Assembly (NCBI GenBank): GCA_905181955.1
Contig: CAJJAC010000001.1
Coordinates: 62,001-126,000, forward strand
Length of the DNA: 64,000 nt
Origin: SAR86 cluster bacterium SAR86B
GTDB taxonomy: Bacteria; Pseudomonadota; Gammaproteobacteria; Magnimaribacterales; D2472
Reading direction: 5' to 3'
Part shown: one piece after another, positions 52,412 through 60,159 of the stretch
Numbering within the stretch: position 1 is the stretch's first letter
Layout of the letters: the number at the start of each line of letters is the position of its first letter
Program-made: the position numbers and the translations under genes
The notes under the pieces: generated by a model
Database searches by the model: none
What the model saw: only the letters and a program-made list of their open reading frames with translations
What the model was told of the DNA's origin: nothing

Positions 52412-53716
52412 TTATTTTAAATATTTATATCTTTTAATAGTTAGCGCAGCTAAAGCGTAACAAGTTATTGGAATAAATATATATAAGAGCCATAAGAACG
52501 TTAAGCTTTCAGGAGTATTATCTGCTCCTAATGATGGTTCAAATGATGAAAATAGACCAAGAACAACATATGGAATTGCGGCTGATAGAGCTGAACCAAA
52601 TTTTAAAAAGCTAGTAAGAAATGAATACATTGATCCAGAATTATCAATGTTATTGTGTTCTTTGTCTTGCTTAGCTAAGTCAGCAACCATAGCGATTATT
52701 AATGGTGTAACACCTGCATAACCAGCTCCAATCATAAATAATGAGATACAACTTCCAAGAAGAATAAATTCACGATTATCAAAGAAATAAAACTCCCATC
52801 CTAAGTATGCAAGAAATGAGACTATAAATAGATAGATGCAACAATAATATGCAGCTCTATGCTTATTAAACCTTAAAGCTAAACGTCTCCAAAATTCTAT
52901 TCCTACTATTGCTGATGCGAAAAATAAAAGAATCATCCTTGCGCTGTATTCTGGAAGACCTAAAACATAATCAATTGTAAATAAGGCTAAAGCTCCTGAA
53001 GAGCCCTGGGCAACTACAACCAAGACACCTGTAGCTATTAGTATTTTTAAATTGCTATTAAAAAGGAAACTTTTAAATACAGAAAATGGATGTGCTACAT
53101 CAACATAAGAATCCCTTGAATCTGGTACCTTGATTAATGCAGTGATAACAATAATAGGTAGTAAAACTATTACAAATATTCCTATTGCTAGAATTTTAGT
53201 TTCAATTGGAGAGCCGTAATAAATCTCAACAAAAGCAGGTATTGCAAGAACAAATAAACTAAAGAATACATTTACGGCTTCTCTTAAAGTTAATAAATTG
53301 GTTTTATCATCGTAGGATGGTGCTAAAAAAGTACTCCAAGAGAGCTGAGAAATCGAACTTAATGTAAAACCTGTATAAAGTAAAAATAAACTCAGAAATA
53401 AATACCAGCCAGATGGATTTGGATTAACGGGTAGATATAACAATACTGTAGATATCATTAATACCGGCAGTGATAAGGCTATCCAATGTTTATGCTTACC
53501 CCATCTTGAAGGGTATCTATCAATCAAGGTTCCCATTATGGGATCTGTAAAAATGTCTAGGACTCGTCCAAATACAAAGATAAGTCCAACAGTAGTAAGA
53601 CCTAATCCTAGATTGTTTGCAAAATAAGGCAATATATATACAACTATTGGCATTGCTGCTGCAGCGCCACTAAAATTTAATAATGCATAAAATATCTTTG
53701 ACGATGTCTTAATCAT
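52412..53716 (-). CDS. GPH-family (MelB-like) sodium:sugar symporter
   Basis: About 434 residues from the ATG at 53716 (MIKTSSKIFYALLNFSG); the frame is open further upstream, but that would run through the Trm112-like gene's start region. Twelve hydrophobic helices and the family motifs GRVLDIFTDPIMGTLIDR and RWGKHKHWIALSLPV mark the glycoside-pentoside-hexuronide transporters. SQLSWSTFLAPSYDDKTNLLTLREA is the conserved cytoplasmic loop. Probably sodium-coupled uptake of a sugar or glycoside. Confidence 0.83.
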   Translation of the reverse strand: MIKTSSKIFYALLNFSGAAAAMPIVVYILPYFANNLGLGLTTVGLIFVFGRVLDIFTDPIMGTLIDRYPSRWGKHKHWIALSLPVLMISTVLLYLPVNPNPSGWYLFLSLFLLYTGFTLSSISQLSWSTFLAPSYDDKTNLLTLREAVNVFFSLFVLAIPAFVEIYYGSPIETKILAIGIFVIVLLPIIVITALIKVPDSRDSYVDVAHPFSVFKSFLFNSNLKILIATGVLVVVAQGSSGALALFTIDYVLGLPEYSARMILLFFASAIVGIEFWRRLALRFNKHRAAYYCCIYLFIVSFLAYLGWEFYFFDNREFILLGSCISLFMIGAGYAGVTPLIIAMVADLAKQDKEHNNIDNSGSMYSFLTSFLKFGSALSAAIPYVVLGLFSSFEPSLGADNTPESLTFLWLLYIFIPITCYALAALTIKRYKYLK

Positions 53717-53769
53717 GGCGTAACGATAACATAACTTTAATATATTGATGTCTAATGTATAATCAAAAA

Positions 53770-53943
53770 ATGAATAGCTTTGATGTAAAAATATTAGACG
53801 TTTTAGTTTGTCCAAAGACAAAAAAACCTCTCACATACAATAAAGAAACCCAGGAACTGATTAACGAAGATAATTCTTTAGCCTATCCTATAAAAGATGG
53901 CATACCTGTGATGTTGATAGACGAAGCTAGATCTATTTTATAG
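53770..53943 (+). CDS. Trm112 (YcaR)-like small protein
   Basis: 57 residues from ATG 53770: [28 protein letters not shown] then [19 protein letters not shown]. This matches the UPF0434/Trm112 pattern; in the family the first motif is CPxCxxPL, but here the second Cys is Thr, so zinc binding is unlikely. It is the gene immediately before tRNA-Arg. Confidence 0.85.
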   Translation: MNSFDVKILDVLVCPKTKKPLTYNKETQELINEDNSLAYPIKDGIPVMLIDEARSIL

Positions 53944-53972
53944 CAGCTAAAAACTTTAACTATTTCATATTT

Positions 53973-54049
53973 GCGCCCGTAGCTCAGCTGGATAGAGTAC
54001 TTGGCTACGAACCAAGGGGTCGGGAGTTCGAATCTCTCCGGGCGCGCCA
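53973..54049 (+). tRNA. tRNA-Arg (anticodon ACG), CCA encoded
   Basis: A canonical cloverleaf: acceptor GCGCCCG pairs with CGGGCGC; D-arm GCTC-AGCTGGATA-GAGT; anticodon stem CTTGG/CCAAG around CTACGAA, giving ACG at 54007-54009; T-arm GGGAG-TTCGAAT-CTCTC. Discriminator G and encoded CCA (54047-54049). It closely follows the E. coli tRNA-Arg(ACG) sequence; A34 would be edited to inosine by TadA to read CGU/C/A. Confidence 0.97.
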
Positions 54050-54098
54050 TTTAAGACTTTGAGTTTATAATGATTATTAATTTAATAAAGGATATTGA

Positions 54099-54710
54099 AT
54101 GGAATTTTTAACCAAAACTGATGAACAATCAGTAAAAGAATATATAAACGAACTTATATCGGACTGTCTTCAGTTACATATCTTTGCAAAGGCGGAAACA
54201 TTACAAGCTCTAGATGAAAAAAATCAAGCTGGTGTTATGAGTTTTTATTTGGAATATGGTGACGAGCCACAATATCAATTACTTAGGATGCTTGGTTTTT
54301 ACAATGAGATTAATCCTCAAGCTCAAAAAGATATGCTTGTTAAAATATATGGACTTGTCGATGTGGCGAAGATATACGTTAATAAAATTAAAGCACAATC
54401 TCCAGAAGATAGAAGGATAAGAGGCTCTGCAGAATATCTTTATTTAGATGGATCTTCACCGAAAGAAATTGTAAGTGAGATGATTGAGACTGGGGTATTG
54501 GATGAATATGATGATCAGAAAAAACTTCTTTTTAATATGCATCTAAGTAGAATTAATTCATATGTTCAGAATTTTCCAAGTTTTAAAATCATTGAAGAAA
54601 TGAAGCAGCAAGACGATTGGGATACATTAGACCTTGGTGCAATCGAAGAGCTAGAGAAAAAAGATAAACAATTAAGATCTATTTTGGTAATGCGAGAGGA
54701 CTTGCATTAA
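54099..54710 (+). CDS. Hypothetical acidic helical protein
   Basis: 203 residues, acidic, predicted mostly helical, no signal peptide or membrane segment. Notable stretches are KAETLQALDEKNQAGVMSFY, SPEDRRIRGSAEYLYLDGSSP and DLGAIEELEKKDKQLRSIL. I do not recognise a family. A leader with AAAGGA precedes the ATG. It stands alone after tRNA-Arg and is convergent with the MFS gene. Confidence 0.5.
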   Translation: MEFLTKTDEQSVKEYINELISDCLQLHIFAKAETLQALDEKNQAGVMSFYLEYGDEPQYQLLRMLGFYNEINPQAQKDMLVKIYGLVDVAKIYVNKIKAQSPEDRRIRGSAEYLYLDGSSPKEIVSEMIETGVLDEYDDQKKLLFNMHLSRINSYVQNFPSFKIIEEMKQQDDWDTLDLGAIEELEKKDKQLRSILVMREDLH

Positions 54711-54745
54711 TCTTGCCCAAAACATACTGGCTGACATGTGCAATC

Positions 54746-56074
54746 CTAAATTTTAGATAATTCAAGATTACGTTTTTCAGCTGCTATCCAATCCTTTGGC
54801 AGTTTACGAGCAACAACTAGAAAGCTAATAATTGATGGAACAAACATGCAAAAAGTTAACGACATTGCATAACGCATCGACTCAATGTCGTTATAATTTT
54901 CTTTAAAGACATCAATCATCCATCCTGCAAAAGTTGGGCCTCCACCTAGTGCAATCATATTTAAAACAAAGAAAAATAGTGCAGTAGACATAGCTCGCAT
55001 ATTAATAGGAGCAAGAGTTTGAGCAATTGCAAAACTTGGTCCTAGGTATATTCCAACGAAAAGTAAAAATAATGTAGAGAGGAGAAGATTGAGTTCTATT
55101 GTTGGCACCCAAAAACTACCAACACCTATTGGTAAACATAAAGCAATGGCAATTGCTGGCACCCAGCCGTATGCACGAATATCTTTGCTGCCCCATTTAT
55201 CAGCAAGCCTTGCTCCAAAAAAGGCGCCTCCAGCGTAAGCTGTTCCATTAATTATTCCCAAAATAATTATAAGATGTTGGAAATCAAAACTAGGATCTAA
55301 GGCTATTAAATATTTAGTATGGAAAGTTGAAAGAGCATAGGATGCAAAAGAGCCAAAAGCTATCCCAAAACACATAGCCCACCAGGCAGGTATTTTAAGT
55401 AGAGTTTTTAATGACTCCATAAATGGTGGCTTCACCATTTCTGCTTGCTCACCCAATTCCATGGCTCCACGAATAGGTTCACGAAGTACTAACTTAACTA
55501 TAACTGCAAGCCCTACTCCAGTGACACCAAGAAATATAAATATTTTTCTCCAATCAACAAACGTATCTTCACCTTGTGATGGCCCTATAATCCATGCTGT
55601 AACAAAGTAAGCTGCCATAATTCCGAAGGGAATACCCATTGAATAGACGCCCAGTGCTCCCGCTCGCTCTTCTTTGGGATACATATCAGAAATAATAGAA
55701 TGTGATGGTGGGCTTCCACCAGCCTCACCAATTCCCACTCCCATTCGAGCAAGACCTATTTGCATGAAATTTCCTGCCAACCCAGTCAAAGCAGTAAAGC
55801 CGCTCCAGGTAGCAAGTGCAATAGATATAATATTTACCCTGCTATAACGATCAGCTAACCAAGCAATAGGTATGGCAACGATAGTATAAAAGGTAGCAAA
55901 TAAGAGTCCGCTCAGAAGACCTAATTGTGTATTTGATAAACCAAGATCAGCTTGAATGAATGGTGCCAAAATACCTAAAATTTGACGATCAACAAAATTA
56001 AATCCATAGACTACTGTGAGAAGTATTAATGCAAATGTACGATAGCCCTTACTTGGCATTTTTTGATCATTCAT
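54746..56074 (-). CDS. MFS transporter (spinster-like / organic anion type)
   Basis: 442 residues with about 12 helices. MFS motif A-like IPIAWLADRYSRVN after helix 2, and the region YGFNFVDRQILGILAPFIQADLGLSNTQLGLLSG plus GIGEAGGSPPSHSIISDMYPKEERAGALG typify the spinster-type transporters abundant in marine and soil proteobacteria. The substrate is unknown; no degradative genes are adjacent. Its 5' flank carries one of the two degenerate repeats described below. Confidence 0.82.
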   Translation of the reverse strand: MNDQKMPSKGYRTFALILLTVVYGFNFVDRQILGILAPFIQADLGLSNTQLGLLSGLLFATFYTIVAIPIAWLADRYSRVNIISIALATWSGFTALTGLAGNFMQIGLARMGVGIGEAGGSPPSHSIISDMYPKEERAGALGVYSMGIPFGIMAAYFVTAWIIGPSQGEDTFVDWRKIFIFLGVTGVGLAVIVKLVLREPIRGAMELGEQAEMVKPPFMESLKTLLKIPAWWAMCFGIAFGSFASYALSTFHTKYLIALDPSFDFQHLIIILGIINGTAYAGGAFFGARLADKWGSKDIRAYGWVPAIAIALCLPIGVGSFWVPTIELNLLLSTLFLLFVGIYLGPSFAIAQTLAPINMRAMSTALFFFVLNMIALGGGPTFAGWMIDVFKENYNDIESMRYAMSLTFCMFVPSIISFLVVARKLPKDWIAAEKRNLELSKI

Positions 56075-56079
56075 GATGT

Positions 56080-56146
56080 TTAATTTCCCTATTATTGAGC
56101 AAAAAGTGTATCACCTCTTGCAACTAAATATGAGAGGTCAGCAATA
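56080..56146. repeat. Degenerate direct repeat, copy A (left of lysA)
   Basis: About 65 bases starting TTTAATTTCCCTATTATTGA and ending near GAGGTCAGCAA align with 57762-57827 at roughly three quarters identity by eye. Common blocks are TTCCCTATTATTGA, TATCACC, CTTG, AAATAT and GGTCAG. On the minus strand both copies read as a similar peptide ending (D..Y.V..GD), so they may be remnants of duplicated coding sequence. Confidence 0.5.
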
Positions 56147-56318
56147 AAAAACTGATATTTAAGGTTCGTCTTTAGGTTTTAAGAAATCATTGGTTTAAAT
56201 GCATGTCAACCTTAATGGATTAACACGCAAAGCTAGTGGCTCAGGAGAGTAAGCACTAAAACCTAAAATCTGCTGACTTTCTCACCTCTCCCCAGTTTTG
56301 TAGTAATCTTTGTAGCCT
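56147..56318. other. Non-coding stretch with a long-range inverted repeat
   Basis: No ORF of note. TTTAGGTTTTA (56171-56181) and TAAAACCTAAA (56257-56267) are perfect 11-base inverted arms 75 bases apart. Between them GCATGT/ACACGC and AGC/GCT could form inner stems. A structured transcript or a remnant is possible; I found no match to a known RNA family. Confidence 0.3.
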
Positions 56319-56420
56319 TTATACATATCCATTAGTCCTTAACAGATAAGCAATAATAAAAGCTATTAAAAAAGCAACGACCACTAACTTGTTTTGGTGT
56401 TTCATCATATAAGCAAGCAT
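56319..56420 (-). CDS. 33-residue single-pass membrane microprotein
   Basis: The sequence is MLAYMMKHQNKLVVVAFLIA followed by FIIAYLLRTNGYV: one transmembrane helix (about 12-27) with a basic N-terminal side. A near-perfect ribosome site GGAGG sits 8 bases upstream of the ATG, unusual in this window where many genes have none. No family recognised. Divergent from lysA. Confidence 0.5.
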   Translation of the reverse strand: MLAYMMKHQNKLVVVAFLIAFIIAYLLRTNGYV

Positions 56421-56497
56421 TCAGACCTCCGTGTTAAAAAATTAGCATAGCACATGCTCAACTCCAGGTTTTTCTATAAGCCATCAAGATTTTGGTT

Positions 56498-56503
56498 TAT
56501 AAT
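56498..56503 (+). promoter_or_regulatory. lysA: lysA -10 element
   Basis: Perfect TATAAT 31 bases upstream of the lysA ATG; the -35 is poor. The DNA just before it (TATAAGCCATCAAGATTT, 56475-56492) recurs inverted at 58897-58914 with one mismatch. Confidence 0.5.
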
Positions 56504-56533
56504 TTGGAATAAAAAAATTAAAGATACCTCGCA

Positions 56534-57766
56534 ATGACCGCTGTTAAGTATATAAATAATAGACTAAGTATTGATAAAGTAAGTTTTCAAGAAATTGAAA
56601 AAGCTTTTTCAACTCCTTGCTATATATATTCTGAAGTTACCATATTAAATAATCTAAATGATTATAGTAGCAATCTTTCAAGTTCCGACTTGGTTTGTTA
56701 TTCAGTTAAATCTTCTAATAATTTAGCAATTTTAAAACTAATAGCATCAAATGGTTATGGTTTTGATGTAGTTTCAAAAGGAGAGCTTCAGAAAGCTTTG
56801 TATGCCAAAGCTGATCCTAAAAAAATTGTATTCTCAGGAGTCGGTAAAACAGAGGAAGATTTATCATTCGCAATTAAAAATAAGATAAAAAGTATCAATG
56901 TTGAAAGTTATTCAGAGCTTAAGCTTATTAACAAGCTATCAAAAAAGTTTGATGAAGAAGTAAATATTGCTCTTCGTTTAAATCCAGAGGTTTCATCTAA
57001 AACACATCCATTCCTTGATACTGGCTCAAAAGATACTAAGTTTGGGCTTTCTGAGGATGAGCTAAGTTGCTGTATGAAATTATTAGAAAATGGAGATAAC
57101 ATTAATCTTAAAGGCTTGGCATTCCATATAGGGTCAGATATACGAGACTTTTCATCGTATGAAAAAGCTATAAAAGTGATGCTTAAAAAATTTAATACTA
57201 TTAGTAAAATATATCCACTTGAGTTTCTTGATGTTGGGGGTGGATTAGCAATAAAGTATTTTGATGAAGACCAAACAATTAAAATTAAAACTTTTGTTGA
57301 AAAAGTTAAACAATCTATTCCAGATAATATTAATTTAGTATTTGAACCTGGTAAATCAATCATTGGAAATGCCGGATTTCTTTTAACTAAGATCACTTAT
57401 AAAAAAAATAAAGATAACCCTATACTAATAGTTGATGCAGGAATGAATGATCATATAAGAGTCCCTTTATATGGAGCTAAACATAAAATACTACCAGCTC
57501 ATAAAACTAATAAAACTCAAAAAAAAATCTCGGTAGTTGGTCCTATATGTGAATCAGCTGATTATTTTGATAAAAACTTTAAGTATGATTTGGATGAAGG
57601 TGATCTTCTTGTTATTTGTTCTTCAGGAGCATATGGATTTTCAATGAGCTCTAATTATAATGCGCGCCTAAAAGCGCCGGAAGTTTTGGTTAAAAATGGT
57701 AAAGCTAAATTAATACGAGCAAGGGAAACCTTTGAAGATCTAATATATAAAGAGTTAGATCTTTAA
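56534..57766 (+). CDS. lysA: Diaminopimelate decarboxylase
   Basis: 410 residues of fold-type III PLP enzyme. PLP lysine K59 in VCYSVKSSNN, FDVVSKGEL, GLAFHIGSDI, FLDVGGGLAI, FEPGKSIIG and the partner active-site Cys in VGPICESADYF. Makes lysine from meso-diaminopimelate. dapF and the small lipoprotein often found beside lysA in Gammaproteobacteria are absent. The gene lies between the two degenerate direct repeats; the right copy begins at its stop codon. Confidence 0.95.
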   Translation: MTAVKYINNRLSIDKVSFQEIEKAFSTPCYIYSEVTILNNLNDYSSNLSSSDLVCYSVKSSNNLAILKLIASNGYGFDVVSKGELQKALYAKADPKKIVFSGVGKTEEDLSFAIKNKIKSINVESYSELKLINKLSKKFDEEVNIALRLNPEVSSKTHPFLDTGSKDTKFGLSEDELSCCMKLLENGDNINLKGLAFHIGSDIRDFSSYEKAIKVMLKKFNTISKIYPLEFLDVGGGLAIKYFDEDQTIKIKTFVEKVKQSIPDNINLVFEPGKSIIGNAGFLLTKITYKKNKDNPILIVDAGMNDHIRVPLYGAKHKILPAHKTNKTQKKISVVGPICESADYFDKNFKYDLDEGDLLVICSSGAYGFSMSSNYNARLKAPEVLVKNGKAKLIRARETFEDLIYKELDL

Positions 57767-57827
57767 TTCCCTATTATTGAATAAAGCTATATCACCACTT
57801 GGTACAAAATATAATGGGTCAGTAAAA
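57762..57827. repeat. Degenerate direct repeat, copy B (right of lysA)
   Basis: Starts at the lysA stop (TTTAATTCCCTATTATTGA) and runs to GGGTCAGTAAA; aligns with 56080-56146. On the minus strand it is open and reads TDPLYFVPSGDIALFNN. Confidence 0.5.
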
Positions 57828-57828
57828 T

Positions 57829-57877
57829 TTAAGATCTTAATTTTTTTAGCTTATACTTTTGTCTATGAGTAAAAACC
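57829..57877 (+). promoter_or_regulatory. Duplicated promoter module, copy 1
   Basis: TTAAGA (57829-57834), 17 bases, then TATACT (57852-57857), and an ATG at 57865 placed right at the predicted transcript start, implying a leaderless mRNA. The last 40 bases (57838-57877) are repeated exactly, inverted, at 58850-58889. Confidence 0.6.
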
Positions 57878-57996
57878 TTGATACCAAAACAATGTTAATT
57901 ATTATCCTAATATTTTTTATTTTAGGAATGATTTATTCTCAGTCGGATTTGGTTGCATGGCAGCACTTGATTCAGAGAAGTACCTATTTGAGTTAA
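57865..57996 (+). CDS. 43-residue membrane microprotein
   Basis: Begins MSKNLDTKTMLIIILIFFIL and continues GMIYSQSDLVAWQHLIQRSTYLS: one transmembrane helix (about 10-24) and a polar C-terminus. Its first codons and promoter are duplicated in front of the GST gene. Predicted leaderless. Followed by another small membrane ORF whose ATG is 7 bases past the stop. Confidence 0.5.
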   Translation: MSKNLDTKTMLIIILIFFILGMIYSQSDLVAWQHLIQRSTYLS

Positions 57997-58003
57997 TGAG
58001 CTG

Positions 58004-58186
58004 ATGGATAAGTATAAAGAATATTATGTTTCAATAATTCTTGGAATAGTGATGATAATTTTGATTAGTTATATTTTAGTTAATAGTAATTCTGATAGAA
58101 AAATGCAAAAGTGTCATCAAATTGAAGATCCACAATTACAGGTAAACTGTATAGCAAAAGTTTTCCAAGAACATCCAGAACGTTAA
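58004..58186 (+). CDS. 60-residue single-pass membrane protein
   Basis: MDKYKEYYVSIILGIVMIIL starts the protein; one helix (about 9-26) is followed by a polar segment with two cysteines (KCHQIEDPQLQVNCIAKV) that could form a disulfide. No family recognised. Probably on the same transcript as the 43-aa microprotein. Confidence 0.5.
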   Translation: MDKYKEYYVSIILGIVMIILISYILVNSNSDRKMQKCHQIEDPQLQVNCIAKVFQEHPER

Positions 58187-58194
58187 TCTTCTTT

Positions 58195-58809
58195 TTAATT
58201 ATCTGAGCTCGGTCTAGAAGAAACCTCTTCGTACCACCTTCGCAAGCTTTTTAATTCATCATCCGGCTTTAAATCTACCATTCTTGATGCAAAATCAACA
58301 GCAGATAATAAAGTTATATCAGCGATCGTATATCTATCCCCAGCCACAAATTTTGAAAAAGAAAACTCCCTATCTAATCGCTTATAAAAGGAATTTACAT
58401 TTTTATCACTTGCTAATTTAGCAGCAGGTATTTGTTCAAAAATACCCATACTACCAACGATAGGTCCATTGACCCATGATGTTCCTATCTGGGTCCAGAG
58501 TTCTAATTCGATGTGCCTGTTTCTACTTTCTATAAAAGCAAGCTCAAAGGGATCATTGCCAAAAAGATTAGGTTCTGGCTCTAGACTTTCCAAATAACGA
58601 CAAATTGCTACAGATTCGGATATGCATCTTCCATCATCTAATTCAAGGACAGGGATCTTTCCGCTGGGGTTCTTTTTAAGGAACTCCTCTGACTTGTGTT
58701 CTCTTTTAGACATATCGCAATTAACTAGCTCAAGATCAATTCCTTTTTCTGCTGCAAAAATTTTGACGCGCCTTGGGTTGGGCGCACTCGGAAAGTCATA
58801 TAATTTCAT
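58195..58809 (-). CDS. Glutathione S-transferase family protein
   Basis: 204 residues. The thioredoxin-like N-domain has SAPNPRRVKIFAAEKGIDLELV, the cis-Pro segment SGKIPVLELDDG and SESVAICRYLE; the helical C-domain has FVAGDRYTIADITLLSAVDF. The Ser/Asn at the start of helix 1 suggests a Ser-type proteobacterial GST. GGAG sits 7-10 bases before the ATG and abuts the stop of a 13-codon leader ORF. Substrate unknown. Confidence 0.86.
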   Translation of the reverse strand: MKLYDFPSAPNPRRVKIFAAEKGIDLELVNCDMSKREHKSEEFLKKNPSGKIPVLELDDGRCISESVAICRYLESLEPEPNLFGNDPFELAFIESRNRHIELELWTQIGTSWVNGPIVGSMGIFEQIPAAKLASDKNVNSFYKRLDREFSFSKFVAGDRYTIADITLLSAVDFASRMVDLKPDDELKSLRRWYEEVSSRPSSDN

Positions 58810-58820
58810 TTTTTAGCTCC

Positions 58821-58862
58821 TTAGCTCAGATTAGGGTTTTGGGGATCTTGGTTTTTACTCAT
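58821..58862 (-). CDS. Putative 13-residue leader peptide of the GST gene
   Basis: MSKNQDPQNPNLS then TAA, immediately followed by the GST ribosome site. Its start and promoter are a copy of those of the 43-aa microprotein (MSKNLDTK), so it is a truncated duplicate that may now work as a translated leader. Confidence 0.35.
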   Translation of the reverse strand: MSKNQDPQNPNLS

Positions 58863-58898
58863 AGACAAAAGTATAAGCTAAAAAAATTAGGTTCTTAA
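58850..58898 (-). promoter_or_regulatory. Duplicated promoter module, copy 2
   Basis: On the minus strand TTAAGA, 17 bases and TATACT precede the leader ATG at 58862; 40 bases (58850-58889) are an exact inverted copy of 57838-57877, with weaker similarity on both sides. Drives the leader peptide and GST. Confidence 0.6.
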
Positions 58899-59146
58899 AT
58901 CTTGATGACTTATAAAAAAGCCTTGTGATGAACTAACAAGTACAAAATCTATTAAAGCCGTCGCGATAAGGGAGAGGATGTACTTATTAGAAATGGTAGT
59001 TTAAATGCAAAAGTTGCTGGTGTAAAAGAATGGGTTTTTTTATTTAGTAAATTCCTTGAGCATTACAAATTAAAATATGTTGTTGTTCATTTACTTTTTA
59101 TCTTTCTCTTGTTTTTCCCATAGTTCTTTTTGGTTCAGCCTATCTT
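58863..59146. other. Gene-poor stretch with a possible coding remnant
   Basis: Besides promoter copy 2 it holds an open plus-strand frame without a start codon (about 58957-59119) reading RDKGEDVLIRNGSLNAKV ... HLLFIFLLFFP. It looks like a broken gene end with a hydrophobic tail; family not recognised. Confidence 0.3.
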
Positions 59147-60103
59147 TTAATTATTAGGCGGCTTTAAGTGATTTAAAAACCATTTCTGAGCTGAAGCTAA
59201 TGCTAACTCATATCCGTTACCTTGGTACATGTCATAATGAGTTCCAGGTATAGGAATATATTCTGTTGTGACCTTGCCTTCTAAAAAATTATAAAATTTC
59301 TCTCCATTGAGGCTTCGATCAAAGAGCTCTTCATCTTTAGCATCAATAATTAGTGTAGGGATTTTTATTAAATGCCAGTATGAAGCAGGATCATATTTTT
59401 TAATTGCAATTAAGTCTGGATATCCTACTAAACCAGGGATGGATGATTCTGGTCCAGGATAAGAAGAAATTTCACCTTTTGCTCTTTGAGCTTCCCAGAT
59501 AGGAACTAAAGAATCAGGTATCATCTTAAAATTAGCTTTATTATTTACCGTCCCCATTTGCGAAATTAGTGCTTTCACTCTTTTATCTTGAGCAGATATA
59601 ACTAAAGCAATACTACCGCCAAAACTTGTACCCCATACCCCAATATTATTAGGCTGGACATTTGATTCTCCAACCAAACGCGAGAGCGCAGCACGAGCAT
59701 CAAGAATCATTTTATCTGGATTTATGATTGATCTTATTTGCTTTCCAGCAACTAGTATTTCTTCATCTTCAGCACTTAATGGAATTAATTTATTTGAAAG
59801 AAAGAATCCCTCACTATCGCCCCATCCACGGAAATCAAATGTCATTACTACAAAACCAGATGCTGCAAATTGTGGTGCAAAAGATTTATTAAGATTGGCC
59901 CTATTCCCACCCCACCCAGTTATTAATAATATTCCTGGAAGCGTATCTTCTAGATTTAAATTAATTGGTTTGAAAACATCACCTTGCAGCCTAGATCCAT
60001 CACTCCAAAAACTAATAGTTTCTTGCTTTACTTGAATTTCATCAGCAAGAATTAATAGCGGTATCATCGTGAAGCAGAGAAAGATATTTAGAAGATTTTT
60101 CAT
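59147..60103 (-). CDS. Exported alpha/beta hydrolase
   Basis: 318 residues with a signal peptide (LLNIFLCFTMIPLLILA). GILLITGWGGNRANLN provides the oxyanion region, VVMTFDFRGWGDSEG is typical of the family, the nucleophile elbow is GTSFGG near residue 158, Asp lies in IIDAKDEELF, and His in IPGTHYDMYQG. Resembles the dienelactone-hydrolase/S9-like exported esterases. Substrate unknown. Confidence 0.8.
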   Translation of the reverse strand: MKNLLNIFLCFTMIPLLILADEIQVKQETISFWSDGSRLQGDVFKPINLNLEDTLPGILLITGWGGNRANLNKSFAPQFAASGFVVMTFDFRGWGDSEGFFLSNKLIPLSAEDEEILVAGKQIRSIINPDKMILDARAALSRLVGESNVQPNNIGVWGTSFGGSIALVISAQDKRVKALISQMGTVNNKANFKMIPDSLVPIWEAQRAKGEISSYPGPESSIPGLVGYPDLIAIKKYDPASYWHLIKIPTLIIDAKDEELFDRSLNGEKFYNFLEGKVTTEYIPIPGTHYDMYQGNGYELALASAQKWFLNHLKPPNN

Positions 60104-60159
60104 GGATCAATAATGCCATAGAGATTTGTATTAATAAAATAGATTCTTTACCATGGGGT

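Noticed and set aside
56100-56533. Lysine riboswitch (L box) upstream of lysA
   Set aside because: No L-box sequence blocks are visible, and the best lysA promoter (-10 at 56498) lies downstream of the structured segment.
56908-57396. 162-codon minus-strand ORF inside lysA
   Set aside because: Fully antisense to conserved LysA motifs; AT-poor stop usage on that frame explains its length.
57836-58890. Insertion sequence bounded by 40-bp inverted repeats
   Set aside because: No transposase lies between, no target duplication is seen, and each repeat contains a promoter and start codon, which fits gene-start duplication better.
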